Positions 12,701-27,300 of a stretch of DNA of 64,000 bases are shown here, one piece after another. The position numbers and the translations under genes were made by a program. Numbering within the stretch: the stretch's first letter is position 1; each line of letters starts with the position of its first letter. The notes beneath the pieces were generated by a model, which had not been told where the DNA came from, did not search any database, and worked only from the letters and a program-made list of their open reading frames with translations. Source of the stretch: Neelides folsomi (taxonomy: Eukaryota > Arthropoda > Collembola > Neelipleona > Neelidae); contig JAQGBZ010000105.1 in NCBI GenBank assembly GCA_034687125.1, positions 123,860-187,859 of the forward strand, read 5' to 3'.

Positions 12701-15700
12701 TAAAAGGTAAATGCCTGTCGATACAATTTATAAAACTTCTTAATTCCTCTCATTGAATTTTAAATCCTTAACATTGATCATTTTATTTAAAATAAACTTA
12801 TTTATGAAAATTTCCAATATAAGATTTAAACTTGCCTATTTGACCTAAAACTTTTTTCTCAACTTAAAATATTTCTCTTTTAAATAATTCATAACATGAG
12901 TTAAGTGAAATTATAAAATAATTAAAAATTAACATGGAAAATCCAAACCTGATTTTAAACATGACGCTAACTATTAGCTACAGATACATACAGTAGTATT
13001 ATAGATAGAATAATAATAGTGTAAGTGAAGAGTCTGAAGAGCATTCCGGTTAGTATAAGGACTTATCAGATATACATAAACAATCGAGTCTGAAAATACA
13101 ACTACATACAAGATTTATTATACCATAAGTAGTATTGGTAGTTTCATGGGATTAGAGGCTTAAAAAGATTCGTCTCATTGCTAATAATGAAGAAGAAAGA
13201 AAAAGGATATCTAATACCAAACAATACCATACATACCTGTACATATCTGTATGTGCACCTGTATTTTTACTCAAACGACTCTTGTATTGACTATAGGAGG
13301 AAATTAACTGTGCTCTGTAGTTCAAATTCCAACCTTGTTACCTTCAAACCCTTTTAGACCCTCGAACCCTCCATGTTTTTAAAAGACATTGGTATATTGA
13401 AGAAAACAGAAGCGGTAAAGAGACAGAGAGCGGTTAAGAAAAACATTAGACATAATTACCCTTTTTCAGGTAAAGACGAGTTCAAGTTTCTCTTGGTTCA
13501 ATTGTATGAGATTGTTTGGAGTGTTCGGTGAAGGCAGATTCCCACATTCCAAGATAGTGATTAAAATGAGCAAATGAGGTGGTGGGACTTTGCGTGCTAC
13601 TTCATTGAGCCGATTCAGAGAGGAACTCCGAAGGGTTAAAGATGGCATAAAGATGAAAGAGGAAAGATTTATTCACCCCTTCACAGTCTACGAGTTTATT
13701 ACACCTCATATAAAATGTTTTTCACTGGATTTCCACCATTCCTCCTTATCCTTAATTGCTATTGAAGGGAGATTAAATGACTTCTTTAAAAAACATTAAA
13801 GTTCTCATTCATTCTCATCAGAATCTTTTCCTTCTCCTATGGGCTTCAGTCTCTCCTGGGCGCAGATGAAGAAATCAAACGTTGGATCGGAACATTGTAT
13901 TTTATTATATCTGTTAATCTTGTTCGACACTTTTTTCATCTCTGAGTCATTCTGCATTTAATAGCTTTGATTTTTTACAGTTTGTATGTTTTTGTATGAA
14001 ACTGGTAAAAATGGGAAAGAATTTGTTATAACTTGTAAACTTGTAATATTTGATCGTTTTATTGATTATTTATTCTTATGATAATCCAGTAGCAAATTGT
14101 TTGGGATAATCCGAGTAAAAATGTGAAGAATGGGAAAAAGCCATTTTTATGATTTTTTGCACAATTTTTAAAAATATTTTACAAAAGTTTAATCGTTGAT
14201 TTCTGTGAGAAATTTCATTTTTTTCAATGGAACAAAAGACATAAGCCGACAAGAATGTTTGATAGCTAATGAGTTCACATGATGGATTTCACCGCGGGTT
14301 TGAAACACGCATTCATTGTTTTATAATAAAAACAATGATATCGACAGTCGACAATTGTCATTTTCTAAAGTGGTTTAAGTAACACTTTGACTACTGCGGT
14401 AATACAACTCCAATTAAGCTTATTTTTCGGATCCCATGCGTCTACATTAAGTATAGTCTTCTGGGTCTCTCTTCCCTAGTTAAATGTCTAGCTTGGATTT
14501 TAACGTCAAATTATGTGGGATATTCTTCGATTAAGATCAGGCGGCTCCATTAAGTTTCAATTATTGGGCTCAAGGTCTTCCTGACCATAAATTAGAAAAT
14601 TGGCAGATTAATACCTAAAGGAAAATGATTGTAAGGAATGTTAACCCACTTCTCTGCTCTGTGGCTTTGGGTTCAATGTAGCGGAAATTCATTTTAAACC
14701 TTTTCTGACTCCAATCTCGTACGTGTGATATAAGCTCTCATGTATTTAGAACAGATTCAACGGAAACCTTTTTGTTTTGCGTAATGCCCGTGTCTTTTAC
14801 ATATAGGTACCATACAAACAATGTAACTTACCTATATTACCTATCTGTATAATATTTATAAATAGTTCCTCTAATGGAAATTCATACTTAATTTCATACT
14901 TATGTATTCATTATATCAAATGGATCCTCGAGGCAAAAAAATGATCAAAGAATTTGTATTCTATTTATGTATCATCCTGTATGTCGAACATGAGTTTTAT
15001 ATTAAAAAAGACTTTATTGTGTAGTACAAGTACTTGTATGTATTTAAGTACTTACTGTATGTATGTATGAATGCTATAAGGATTTGGAATTTTCCTATCA
15101 TTGTTGTGAAGCCATTAGAGTACTCGTAAGTACTTTGCACTCAGGTAAAGAAATTTGCCACTCAAGCACAATAGGGAACAAATGTGTGCGTAAACCTTTG
15201 CGTAATTTCCCTTCAGATAGAATAAATTAAGCCATATGTTCTTTATCTTTTAACTTCCCTGCTCCCTTTGCCTACAATTGAGATATGAGAGTTTAACAAC
15301 TCTTTTGTTATTGGGACAGAGACATTACATGGCAAATACACATGTACTTACATGCACTCTACTTTAATACAAACTTACATGTATGGTATATATAAAAGAT
15401 ATCTTAATGCCTCCAAGTCCTCATTTACCTTCAAAACCTTCCTTTCTCGCATTGTTAATTTCTAGGTTCGCAAGTTTGTCTTCGATCTACTCCATATTAC
15501 ACACATGTCTTTTATATGTAAGCTGGCAATGTTTCGCCCATTTTTAGTCCCAGGTTGATTATTTTGTACACAATGTAGGATCTAATGATTTTTATATTTG
15601 AAATGAATCCATGCCGTGAGAATCTCACGATGAAGGTTTGTGTATACTTGATTCAGTACATTGGGAGTTAATAGGAGAGACATTAAGGGTTTCACAATTA

Positions 15701-18700
15701 CATATTCCAGACTCTATTGTAAACAGTTATGAAGATAATTGTTTCAGTTCCTCCGTTTTTGTACTCAAGTTGAAAGATCCCTCATGAATTTCTGTGGAGA
15801 AAAAAATAAACGTTTCTTCTACGAGAATTATACGACATCCCAATGCGAGAGATGAGGAGTAATGAGAGAAGAAAAATCCGTTCATTTTGACTCGTGAGGT
15901 TGTGGAGATCTTTCGAGTCAAAATATGCAAGAATGATTGACACTACAACGGTTCAAATCCTGCCTTGGCTCCTTCATTATTAAAAAAATATTGTTCACGA
16001 GCTTATCACACTTCTGCATAATTTTGATGTAGAAAAATTGCAAAGTTTTTTAAAAAATTCGCAAATTATTCACAATAGATTTATGCAAAGCTTAATATGC
16101 CTTTGCTCATTTTTCCTATTAACAATTGTAATAACATTGTGAGTATTGTTATATACAACTTGATGAGGTTACAGTACATAGGAGAATATTATACACATAC
16201 ATAATCATTAGCGAATGAAGATGAGAAATTCAACATGCGAATTTTAAATGAGCAATAATACGTTGAACGAACATTGCCCAAGGTAAGTGATTGAAATGGG
16301 AAAACTGTATTATGACAAGTTTGCGAATTTGCGTTTCCGCTCTTTTGTTCCATTTGGCAAATTCGAGAAAAATGGCTGGAAGTTTTTTAGAATGAAAGAT
16401 TGGCCAATTTTTTTCAAAATGTTAGTTGTATTTTGTGTAAAGTGTTGAAAGCGCATTTTTCATTTTCATTTCAGTTATCCTTGAGGATTGTCGATTTCTT
16501 CATGTTGATTGCCCGAAAATAATAAAATAATAATCAATCTTTGATTTAATGATAAGATTTAATGAGGTGATTAGATGGGGCATTTTAGTCATGCCTTATC
16601 CCCCCTTGCAAATAAATTATAATTAAGTGTGAAATGAAAATCGAATTATTTCACATTAAATTGAATGAAATCGGCTTTAAATCCAAATCCAAATCCCCCA
16701 AAGTCACAAAATCTAGTTTTACTTTAATACACTTTTATGTCAATAAAATAAAAAAAGATCATTCTACTTTTACCCAAAAAATCATCATTAAGAATTACAA
16801 AATTACAAAATTACAGAATTATAGAGTTAAATAGAATTTGTAGAATTAGACAGAATTAAAATTTACTAAGAATTTTGAATTCACTTTAATACTCGGACTA
16901 AAGGTTCATTCATGTGGAAGTTATTAATGAAGTTAGTGTCCTTAAATTTAAAAATAAATTATTTAGAAATTGAGGTTTGTTTTGATTTGTGACCAGTGAC
17001 CAGATATTTATGATTATTGTTTTCCTATTTCTTAAACCATAAAGAAAGGGTTGAAACGTGTTGGGACATTTGTCGTGAATAATAATAAAATAATAATAAT
17101 AGCCCATCACCTTCTACTTGTAAAACCATATTCTCCACTTGAAGCCTTTTGAATGTTATTCTGAGGTTTAAAAAAGTCCTTTTTAATGATTCCCCTTGCG
17201 CTTCACTCCTTTCTCTTTCATTCCGCATTCAACTTGGTTAAAGAATTAAAAGAATTATTAAACCCACCACTCGGAGATTTGCCACGGAAGCGCCGGCACA
17301 AGATCGCATTTCGCATTGCATGAGTCAGAGAGAGAAATTTTTTGATTAGTGTTCATTTGAAGGGTCTAATAAAATTATCTCATTCATTCCCTGAATCACC
17401 GTCGTTTAAGAATGAAAATTAATGAGGTGAGTGCAGCGAGAGAATTACCATTCATCTTTTACCTGCCAAATGTGTATGACTTTTATCCCAAACAAGACGA
17501 GAATAGAAACAATAGAGAGCCATTTTCTCATACATTCTGAATACGCCATCGTCGTTAAATCATTCCCAAACACAATAGATTAAACGAGAGAGAAACAACC
17601 TGTGTCACTCCGTTACGCTTGCATCACTCATTTCATTAATTTAATTACACTCAATTACGGCAACAGAATCGTAAAATCGTATAAAAATACTTATACTTAA
17701 TATTGTAGTATATAATGTTGTGAACATAATTGTCTTGACCTATTTGTTGCCTCAACTGGGCAAATGCATTGTTGTTTGGTGCAAACTTCAACTTGCTCCC
17801 TCATTCACTATATAAGTATTCTTCACCAGAGTTCAATGCATTGTTAAAAATTCATAAATACAGTCCTAGGGATGGATAAAAGTAAATTGCAATGTTCATA
17901 CATGGATGTGTGCATTATTAAAATAAAGGCCAAGAATTGTCGTAAATGTTGAAAAGGAGAGCCCTCAACCTTTAAGGTCACAAAGGGTGAAAAATGGGGA
18001 GGAGGTGGAGGGGAAATTTTATAATGAAACCATCATATTAATACTTACTTATACATTTATTGTTAGTTAGCAGTAGTTCGTATGGTTCAAATTACTATTC
18101 CAATCTTCTTCATCTCAATCTCACATTCACCTTAATCTTAACCAGAGAACAATGGCTGATATTCTCAAATGTCAATCTTGGTCAAACACTTTCCCTCTGC
18201 TGATTCTTTTCATTTGTTGGATCTTCCAAAGTGCCTTGAATTAATCCATTTCCAATTTCCATCAACTCCCTTCAAATCCCACAATAACATAATAAAAAAA
18301 GATTAAGTGTAATTTGGCCATTGGAAAACCAATTTTAACATTGACATCTTTCTTTCTCTCTTGTGGTATTCTCATCCTCACTATCATACCTCTACCTGTA
18401 CATTGATAAATAATAGTAAATTAATATCATTAGGGTTATATCACTAACAATATAACAATTGATTCCTCATCAGAACAACTTGTCAATACTTACATGATCG
18501 GGAATTGGAAATGACATTAATTGAATATCTTCTCATATTTGTTTGTCCTTGTAATAAAAACACTTTTGTTATTTAATAAATTTGTAAATCTATCCTCTCT
18601 ATCTCATCTCATCTCATCGGTAGATTCTAGATTCGTAGATTGAAGACGCAAGTTCTTGACGATTCGATTAAACATGAATGGTATATTCGTATATGTAATT

Positions 18701-20208
18701 TCATAGTGACGAATCGTCACTGACGATAGTGACGAATTCATGGTTAATAGTGAGTGTATTGTGAGTGTACGAAGGGGGTTTGTAAAGTGGAATCCTCCTA
18801 TATTATACAGGTATAGCCAACATTCATTTCTCCCCTTTGCCTACCTGAGACTGCGAGTTGAATCTTCATACCTTTGTTTCACCCTTTCATTCCCCTACAA
18901 GTTGTGAGAGAGTGAACATCGCCCAACCAACTCCACTTTTTCCATTCAATTCCACTTTTTACCTTTTGATTAGGAATTTATTAGAAAAAAGATTATTAGA
19001 CAACTTTGAGTCAATTAATCAATGTTTCTCAATTGTGAAAACCTGTGAAGACATTGCAGCCTTCTGTTATTAACAAACAACGTTTTTCCAACAGTGAATA
19101 CAAATGACCCCTTGTTGGATAGTTTAAATAATGTGAGCTTAATAGTGTGAAGTGAGACTTAAAAGGAATTCATATAAAATCTTATATTCGTTCTGTGTCT
19201 GGGTGTCTTGTGTTTGTAAAGTCAAGTCTTTGGATTCACGTAGGTTTATCAACTTTATTACCCTGCTCAGACGAAGGTGGAAGGTTAGTTATTACAATTA
19301 TACTTATTTTGCCTTTTGAGGGAAGTAAGAACTCTAAATGTGAATTTAGTCCAGAGATAGATTTAAAGTTATTATTCAATCTTCATTCGCGAGCCAAACA
19401 TTTTCATGAAATGCATAAATAGTTTCCTTAATGGGACAATAACTATAATTTTTATATTCCATACGTTTCCATATGAAATAATATTACACCATATATCTGA
19501 ACTTATGTATTTTATGCGACCATCAATATCAAAAATTTTATAATAATTACAAAATTACAATACAAAGAGTTCATTTGAATTTAAAATTATTTGTTTATGA
19601 ACTTGGGCACACTTTGCAATTGTATTGTTCTTCACTTATACAATAAGTTGAAAACTCTGTACAATACAAGTATACCCATATAATGTATACTTTAGGTATT
19701 AATAAGTATTTGTTTATAAGTAAGCAGTTAGATATAAACTTGCAGTTTTTTTATCTCTTTACAAAAGTTATAGGAATTGACAGTTTTGTCAAATTTATTC
19801 CTAAGAATGTTCATTCTGCATTGTGAAATGCTGTTAACAATAGTTTGAATTGAATTGATTAATGGGGGCAAATCTCTTCAACAATAATGTCCTGCCCTTA
19901 TGAATTATGATCATGGTGTATTTTAAAGCAGAGGGCAAGTTAACAATGGCCTCATAAATACTACTTTACCTCATAGGGCTTAAATATTACAAAGTTTAAC
20001 ATTTGTATTAAATATAACTTACCTATTTATAAGAGAACCATTCACAGATAATACTGACACTATACTGTACAGGTAGATTATAGAATGTATGGTACATGAC
20101 ATATAGTATATCTACTCATTATTGTCATTATATTGTTATTTATTAATATAAGTTTTAACAGTTTAGATGAACGTCTCTTAAAATGAAATCTTTATAATAA
20201 TCTTTCAG
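9704..20208. other. Gene-poor AT-rich stretch upstream of the CABIT gene
   Basis: No conserved exon was recognised. The open frames are short and carry no domain I know. Visible content: TATGTAC/GTACAT-rich patches (11720-11770, 13220-13262, 14800-14860, 15025-15075), an 8-bp AATTACAA tandem repeat (16793-16824), and a moderately GC-richer island around 17260-17640. Part of it may be the promoter or a long 5' intron of the gene starting downstream. Confidence 0.5.
16793..16824. repeat. 8-bp tandem repeat, 4 copies
   Basis: Four adjacent copies of AATTACAA, the last two slightly changed (AATTACAG, AATTATAG). A simple-sequence repeat with no sign of function. Confidence 0.85.
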
Positions 20209-20321
20209 GAAGCTGTCGAGACGTCGCGAGATCTCATGTGGCGTGGCATGAGACGGAATTGAAACCCCAGATGAAGATGTCACGTTCGATTCCTCACACT
20301 GTCGACGTTTAATCTTCAATA
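20209..20321 (+). other. Candidate non-coding 5' exon of the CABIT gene
   Basis: This 113-bp block is distinctly richer in G+C than its surroundings. It is bounded by a good acceptor (TTTATAATAATCTTTCAG, ending 20208) and a strong donor (GTAAGTAAC from 20322). Its reading frames are short: an ATG at about 20236 closes after eight codons and another at about 20271 after twelve. It is therefore more likely untranslated leader than coding. About 1 kb downstream the CABIT start codon at 21321 directly follows AG after a T-rich run, so splicing of this block onto AUG is possible. The splice-site pair and composition are seen; membership of the transcript is inferred. Confidence 0.35.
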
Positions 20322-21227
20322 GTAAGTAACGATTGGATTTAGCATAAATATTTAATATATTACAAAGGCGTATATAAAGTCCAATAAAGACACGTGAACT
20401 TTGAATGTGTTTTTAAATAATACAATGGATATTGAGGAGGAATACGTGGGTGAAATTGTTGAACCAACCCGCTGTGAACTTATGAGTTTGATTTGGAGCT
20501 CAAAAGAGTTTAGAGCTGTTGAGAGATTCGGAGATTCATTTGAAACTTTGAAGGAAAACGTGTGTGGAGAAAATGTTGGAAAAGCCGGAGAAGTGTGGAA
20601 CCATTAAAATGAGCAACAGGTGTTCTTTGGTGACACACCTTGGCTTGAACACAATGCAAAAATTCAAATTTATGAACTGTGACAAATCAAGGAAGCTCAT
20701 CCACATAAAAATCTGCATTTGAAAAACGGGTTCCAAAGTTCAAGAGCAAACCAAGACTCAACGCCTCGTTGAATCCTAATTTCACCATTTTCCACAAAAA
20801 ATTTCTCAGGACATTTTAACCTTCTTTGAGTTCATTTACAATAAACTATAACTCATCTTTGGGTTCATTGAGGGAATATGAATTTAATGGGGAAGATTCC
20901 ACTTGATGAAACTCCACGAAAGTGAATGGAATCTCGAATGAGTCAAAAGTTAACATCTAAAGGGAGATTTTATATTTTACATGTTCAAGAATTAGAAAAT
21001 TGAGAGTGAGTTAAGGCAGTGAGAGTCTTTAAAAATATGCCAAGAGTTTCAACTTAAATTTCTATTTATTGCGTCTCTCTTCCAATCTTCTGTTAAATCG
21101 AGAATATTCTGGGAATTTGTACAAGAGAAAGTTGATAGAATTATATTATATTTTACTAAGTCATGTATTGCAATTTTTATTTGGCTTTAATTTAATTGAA
21201 TTTATATTGAATTTATTTAATTTATTT

Positions 21228-21301
21228 GAATTTTAAGAATATTTTGGCTTTATCTAATTTATTTGAATTTTATGAATATTTTGGCTTTATTTAATTTATT
21301 T
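21228..21301. repeat. 37-bp tandem duplication next to coding exon 1
   Basis: Two near-identical 37-bp units (GAATTTTAAGAATATTTTGG... and GAATTTTATGAATATTTTGG...) lie head to tail at 21228-21264 and 21265-21301. A partial, more diverged copy precedes them. The array ends 19 bp before the CABIT start codon, so it forms the leader or the end of a 5' intron. Confidence 0.85.
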
Positions 21302-21320
21302 GGATTTTTTTTAAATAAAG

Positions 21321-24300
21321 ATGTCATCGGGATCAGTGTCAGTTGGGAGCGTGAAAATGCTCAAAGGTCCATCTGGAGCATCAAATATTTCCGATTCGGG
21401 AAGCACGAAGAGTTCAAAATTTCGGTTCTTGTCCTGGTCCTCAGATACCCATACAGTGAGGGAGTTTGTTGAAAATTTCCCTCTTCCTCGAGTGGTCCGC
21501 ATTACAAATTGTGAAGAAGTGAGTTTGATCAATTCACTTGGTTTGCCTCCGGATGTTGACATCACTCAGCCTTTGCTTCTATACAAAAAATACCGGCCGG
21601 TTAAAGTCCAAGGAAAATGTTTAAAAGCACAGAAGTCTGGGAAATGGAAAGAAATCGGACCAAATCTCATCATTCCCGATTCATTCCAAGGTAAGCCGTT
21701 AATTCCAATTTCCCTTTGTCTTTATAATTAGATAGATAGATAGGTAATTAGTTTACTTGACTTGGCTATATAATTAAGGTTAGTCTTCTTAATGTTAAGT
21801 TATTTAATAGCCCGTTTTCCCGTTTTGTTTCTTCATTCAGAAATTTTATTCAAAATGTAAGAGGAAAATTAAAATTTGCATAAGGAGTCGATTAACGAGT
21901 CGCTCAATTTATAAGATAAGGAAGTGATTGGCTTATTGAGAGGTGCAAGGGAAGAGATTGGAAAATGCATTGGTGTTGTATGCAAAAACGTAAAGAGTTC
22001 CGAGAGTGGAGGATAGTTCATTGAGAGTTCAAGTTGAATCACCTGGAGCCATTAATTAGGTCCAGAGAGTTTTAAGGAAATGAAGAGTCGACTCCGTTTT
22101 GCACCTCATTAAGAAAGGAAGAGTGGTCTCTGTGCCCATTGAGAATGACGCCGTGAAGATAAATATCCCTCAAAGTTAGCCATATGATCACGGAACGGAT
22201 TACAAGTTTACGTCTCTTATGTAAACTCGAGTTTTTAACCCTCTCACGTTTTCCAAACATTTCGGCAAAAGTAATATACACATTCTATAGATAGTTATAC
22301 TAAAGGTTTATCTCGATGTTGGAAAAATATCAGCTTTCTGCAAGTTGGATGAATTATGATTTCCTATCCTGTGTAAAGAGACGCCTCTTGTTCTTATATA
22401 CAAATATAAGTGTATATACAAATGTGATTCAGTATTAATGGCTATTAAAGTTTATACACGTGCTAAAAGTCCATGTTGATATTTTGCATTCACGTGGTTG
22501 GGCGAATAGTTTTATTCATGTTTAAATAGTTATACATGAAACATTAGGAGTGTGTGAGATTGTTGCATGAGGGCATTTACTTCATAGGTTTACTAAGTTC
22601 AGTATTCTTCGAAATTAAGAGTCAAATCTTAATTGGGAAAACGGAAAAAAATGAAATATATTTCGAGTTCCTCCATTCCCGTAAGGTGATGTATGAGACC
22701 CGGATGAAATATGTAGTTATATGGATACAACGATACAAGAATCGTGCAAAGAGATTTTTCTTCAAGATTAGCAATAGCAAAGGTTGGATCTTTCCCTATC
22801 GGCTCCTATTGTCCAATACACCACGCAGGGTTTTCAACTTAAACTCACCTGAGTGACTTACGACTCCTAACTTACAAAATCATATATGAGAAACTTAAGC
22901 TTACACGATCTAGACGATGTGTGTTTATGACTATGGTGCACAATGCGTAGGATACGCACGTAACTTGAGTGCAATACTCTTTGAATCTTTTCTATTGTGT
23001 TTTTGTGTTATATGCCCTTCTTCGCACTTTTTTTCAACTTGTCTTCGGAAGAGTTTAAACTTAAGAAATGGTCAGGTTAGAAAGAAATGAAAGAGAATTG
23101 AAACTCGAGGCGAGAGATTACTTATGAGTATTATTTTCCATATTGAATCTGATTAAACGTAAATGTGGCGAGCCCTCGAGTGAGTGGGAATGAAGTGAGT
23201 TATTTAGTTATTAGTTATTACACATTACCATATTATCTATATACATAAAATATAGTATGTATCTGTATAAGTAAAATATGTGCTAGATTGGTTGTATTAG
23301 GATATATGCTTTTATCTCCTCACGTGGATCTTCTGCCCACTCGGAAATGTTCAAGTCTTTAATAATCGATTTGTAAGGTTTTAATTTATACGTTTATTCC
23401 TTCGTCTTCCTTGACTCTCTTTAATTAAAAAGGAAATAGTTTTCCTTTTTAATGACTCTGTGGAGTTTTAATAGTTCTAAAATATTTTATTGGCACAATC
23501 AAAGGGCTGAGAATGGAACATTGTAAAAAGAAATGATTGACGGAGAAAGAACCAAAGAACCAAGGGAGTGCCATTTTAATCAGTTAAACACGTAACGTGG
23601 TAATTATACATTCTTCGTATTACATTCTTTGTAATACTATACTTGATACATTCTTAATGGACCTTGAGAGATCCAATCTTAAAGTGGAATAATATTCAAT
23701 TGATATTATTAAATCTTTATGAGCTATCATCTTCTTACGACATCTTCTCCACTGCGAGGAAATTCAATAGCCAAATTTTTGATAAAGGGCGAATTATATT
23801 ATAAATGTAAAACTTAATGTAAAACTGAATGCAAAACTGAATGCAAAACTGAATGTAAAACTGATTAAGTCCGCTTACTTCAGCGCGGCTTGTTACAAAG
23901 AATTTCCATTCATTTCGCAAAAAATTATAAAATCCATTATTGTGATTCTTTTCCTTCTGTCATAATTTTTGCAGCAATTTTATTAGCACTCGAATTGTTA
24001 ATTCTACCTTTAAAATTACAATACTAGCTGCGCTCACTAAAGTGTGCTCACTTTTAAAAATTAAACTTGAATTGTTTACGAATGTGCAATAATCTTTACT
24101 TAAATCGAATGTGAAGGATTCGGACAATTTTTAATTTCAATTTATGTCAAAATCTTATACCAATATACAAGTAGTGTAAAATTCGACTTGGTTCACATAT
24201 TAAAATAGCCCGTATGTAATATCTAAAATGACCACATATTAGGATAATAACGAATTGGCTTTGGTTGAAAGTGGAAGTGTGCTTTTATCAATTTTCGTAA

Positions 24301-27300
24301 TATCCTCAAGTTGTCCGCTTCTTGACCAGTTGGTTAATGTGTTGAATCGAACGTGTAATGTTCTTTCGATCTATTTAATAGATAACCCACCCAGAGCCAT
24401 TATGCATAAAGACAAGCTGTGGAAAATGGTTGGAGTTCTCCACACCTAATTACTCCAATCCTCCGCGAATGAGGGATTGAATGAAGGCGATTGTGAGATA
24501 ATTTGAGCTAATGATAGGATGAGGCTCACTTGAGGAATTTAAGAAGACAAACGAGAGGAAGCATGTATAAATCTATGAAGCGAAATGAAAGGAGGAAATG
24601 GGTCTTCAAGTCTTCAAGGGATTCGATCCACCTTCTTAATAATAACGTACTGTTACATCCTATTCCAATTCTATCCAATTCATTTCATTCAAGTGTATTA
24701 GAGCGAATGTGAGTGAAACTCGCACTTTTATATTGGTAAGATACATATACAATATTTTAACTTAAAGAACACCATACACCTATATGTATGTTCATATAAC
24801 ATACAGGTGTATATGTTGTAGGTGTGTATGTTGTCCCCATTGCGAATCTCTCGTTTGACAGGGGGAGAAAAGGAAACGAAGTTTGATGATGGGGAATTAG
24901 CACTATGATGAATATTAACATTCACACACTGCAATTGAGACAAACTATGAATGGCATTTAACATTTTAGAATTTTAAGGGAGGAAAGAGAGGTAGCGATG
25001 GGGAGAAATTACAACTTTACAACTTGCATGTTTCAAATTGTGAATTAATATGGGTCAGGGCGGAGGAAAGGTGTGAGAGTTTCGAGAGGGCTTCTCGAAA
25101 AAGGAGGAACACACATAATTAATGAGACCCCTCACCACATTGCGCAAATGGAAACGAGAAAAGTGAATCCAGCCAGGAGAATAAATCTAAAGATTTAGTG
25201 AACAAAAATTGTTGAAGTAAATTATAAGGAGCCGCAAAAGAGCCATAAAAAACAATGTGTAACTATCTCATCTTTTCAACATTTACCCAAAATGTAGTTT
25301 AAAGTAAATGTATACATTTGGAACATTTTAGGTATACGTATAGCTTTCATGTATTTTTAGTATGTTATAGCTAGCAATGTTCCGGCATTTGGGTAAATGG
25401 AAGATTGTTGTAAATTAAAATTTATTTTTATTGTCCAACTCCCCTTTAGTTCTTTCTTCACTAAAGTTAATTGGGCAGGAGCTAGTGAGGAAATTGTATT
25501 ACTAGATCATTAAGCTGTTTACACCATCAATATTCAATTTTTACACGAAAAATATGAATATTAAAATGATTTTGATGAGAAACTTGCTCAATTAAAATAA
25601 GATAACCTCAATTATCCTCTTGTGGTTTGATGGCATGTTGTATAAATATGTACAATATGTATCTTTAATACTTGTTCTATAAACTACTTTACCTAACTAC
25701 GGGCATTACTATGTTATATGATAATGAATGGAACATTGGCGTTTTAATAATAATCAAACTTGGAAATCTCAGAACATGAATGAACATTCATTTGTACCAT
25801 AATAATAAATCCACGAAGGAGACATTCGTAATTGCAAATTTTGAACGTTGAACATGACGGAATAACAAAGGTGCTTTGTATGTAATTTGGGTCTGCGGCG
25901 GGTAAACGCGTTTTGCAGTTTTGTAAATATGAGATTTTAATGCTCATCTTGGGGTATATCACTCCATTCAGGTTTTCTCGAGGTCCGAATTGGGGAGAGA
26001 AGTCCGGTTGAGATGAAGGAAAAATAAGGGAAATTACTCTCCCAAATGATCTATCTCTTCATGTAGAGTTTGATAATGGTAATTCATTCCTTGGACAGAG
26101 TGACCCAACCGCTTTTGTAGTTATTTTATTAGCCATCTCCATGTTCTCGCCCTTTGGATTTCAGAAGAGTTTTATTATTAAATATTAACTCCCAAGGCTT
26201 CAATGTCTCCCTAAGACTCGCCAACTAGCATTGCAGATTTCCCTCATTAAATCCTTCAACGACTCCTGGCCATATTAAATGAGTAGAACTACATATCTAC
26301 AGATACCTGTATAGTATGTACTTACTATACAAGTGTTCCTCATTCATACATACTTAACTATCTTTCATACATACAAATACTTACTATGTATATGTAGAGA
26401 CAGTCAAACATTCGTATTTAGTATTTCACATAAGAATGACTTTTATTCTCCAATTGGCTCGTATATTATAATAAGACCTCATTTCTCTCTGAACCTTTCT
26501 GTACCAAACTTTATGTTTTTTGCTTTCCTTTCTCGTCTTGTCGTCTTCAAGTTGGATTTGTACTAAATTCATTTAACTCTGCAAATTAAAACTTTTTTTC
26601 TAACGAGTCTGATTCATATTTCTCAAAAGGAGAATACCAATGGTTTCACGTTGAACAAAAGGCACCCATCGCTAATTTTTTTTATTTGAATCATTTATTC
26701 GCCAAGATTTTCCCTTTAATTGTTCCTCGAATTTCACTATTCATTGTGTTAATTACAAAGTTTCATTTTTAACCCGTCGGATGACCACAGTAAAAAATTA
26801 ATATTCAAGAAGCAATTACCTACGCGTTTTATAATTGTATTACCAATTGCGAAATAGTAAAGGTAAAAAATCCAATTATTGTTTAAATTCACACAGCTTG
26901 GAAGATGCATCATTTTACAATTCCACATTGAAAGCATAAACACGCAATCTGAAGATGATAACCTTACGGAATAAATAAATAAATAATGATATAATACTTA
27001 TTATAATATTCAAGAAATTCAAGATGCAATCGGATGAAAAAATTCTTTTATGTAAATACATATAATTTGCATGTTGATCTATGTAGAGTAAACGCTGAAG
27101 TTAAACGTTGCTTGAATCTTGATTTGAGATTTATAGGCCACATATTGTTTTTTTAATCCAAGATGACTATGAGTTCCGGAGATTAATAGATTGGAGAATT
27201 AGGAGATTAGTTTCGAATCTGAATCGATGCTTTGGGCGTAAGGTGTTTATAATACTAAAATCCTTTAAATCTCTCGTTTTAAAAAGAATTAAAACCTTAC

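Noticed and set aside
15945-15975. tRNA-like B box (GGTTCAAATCC)
   Set aside because: The flanking bases do not form a 5-bp T stem and there is no A box or acceptor stem at the right distance.
20401-20607. 68-codon frame (MDIEEEYVGEIVEPTR...) upstream of the CABIT gene
   Set aside because: Plausible-looking composition, but it is a short isolated frame with no known domain, and it would fall within the intron implied by the donor at 20322. Not enough to call a gene.
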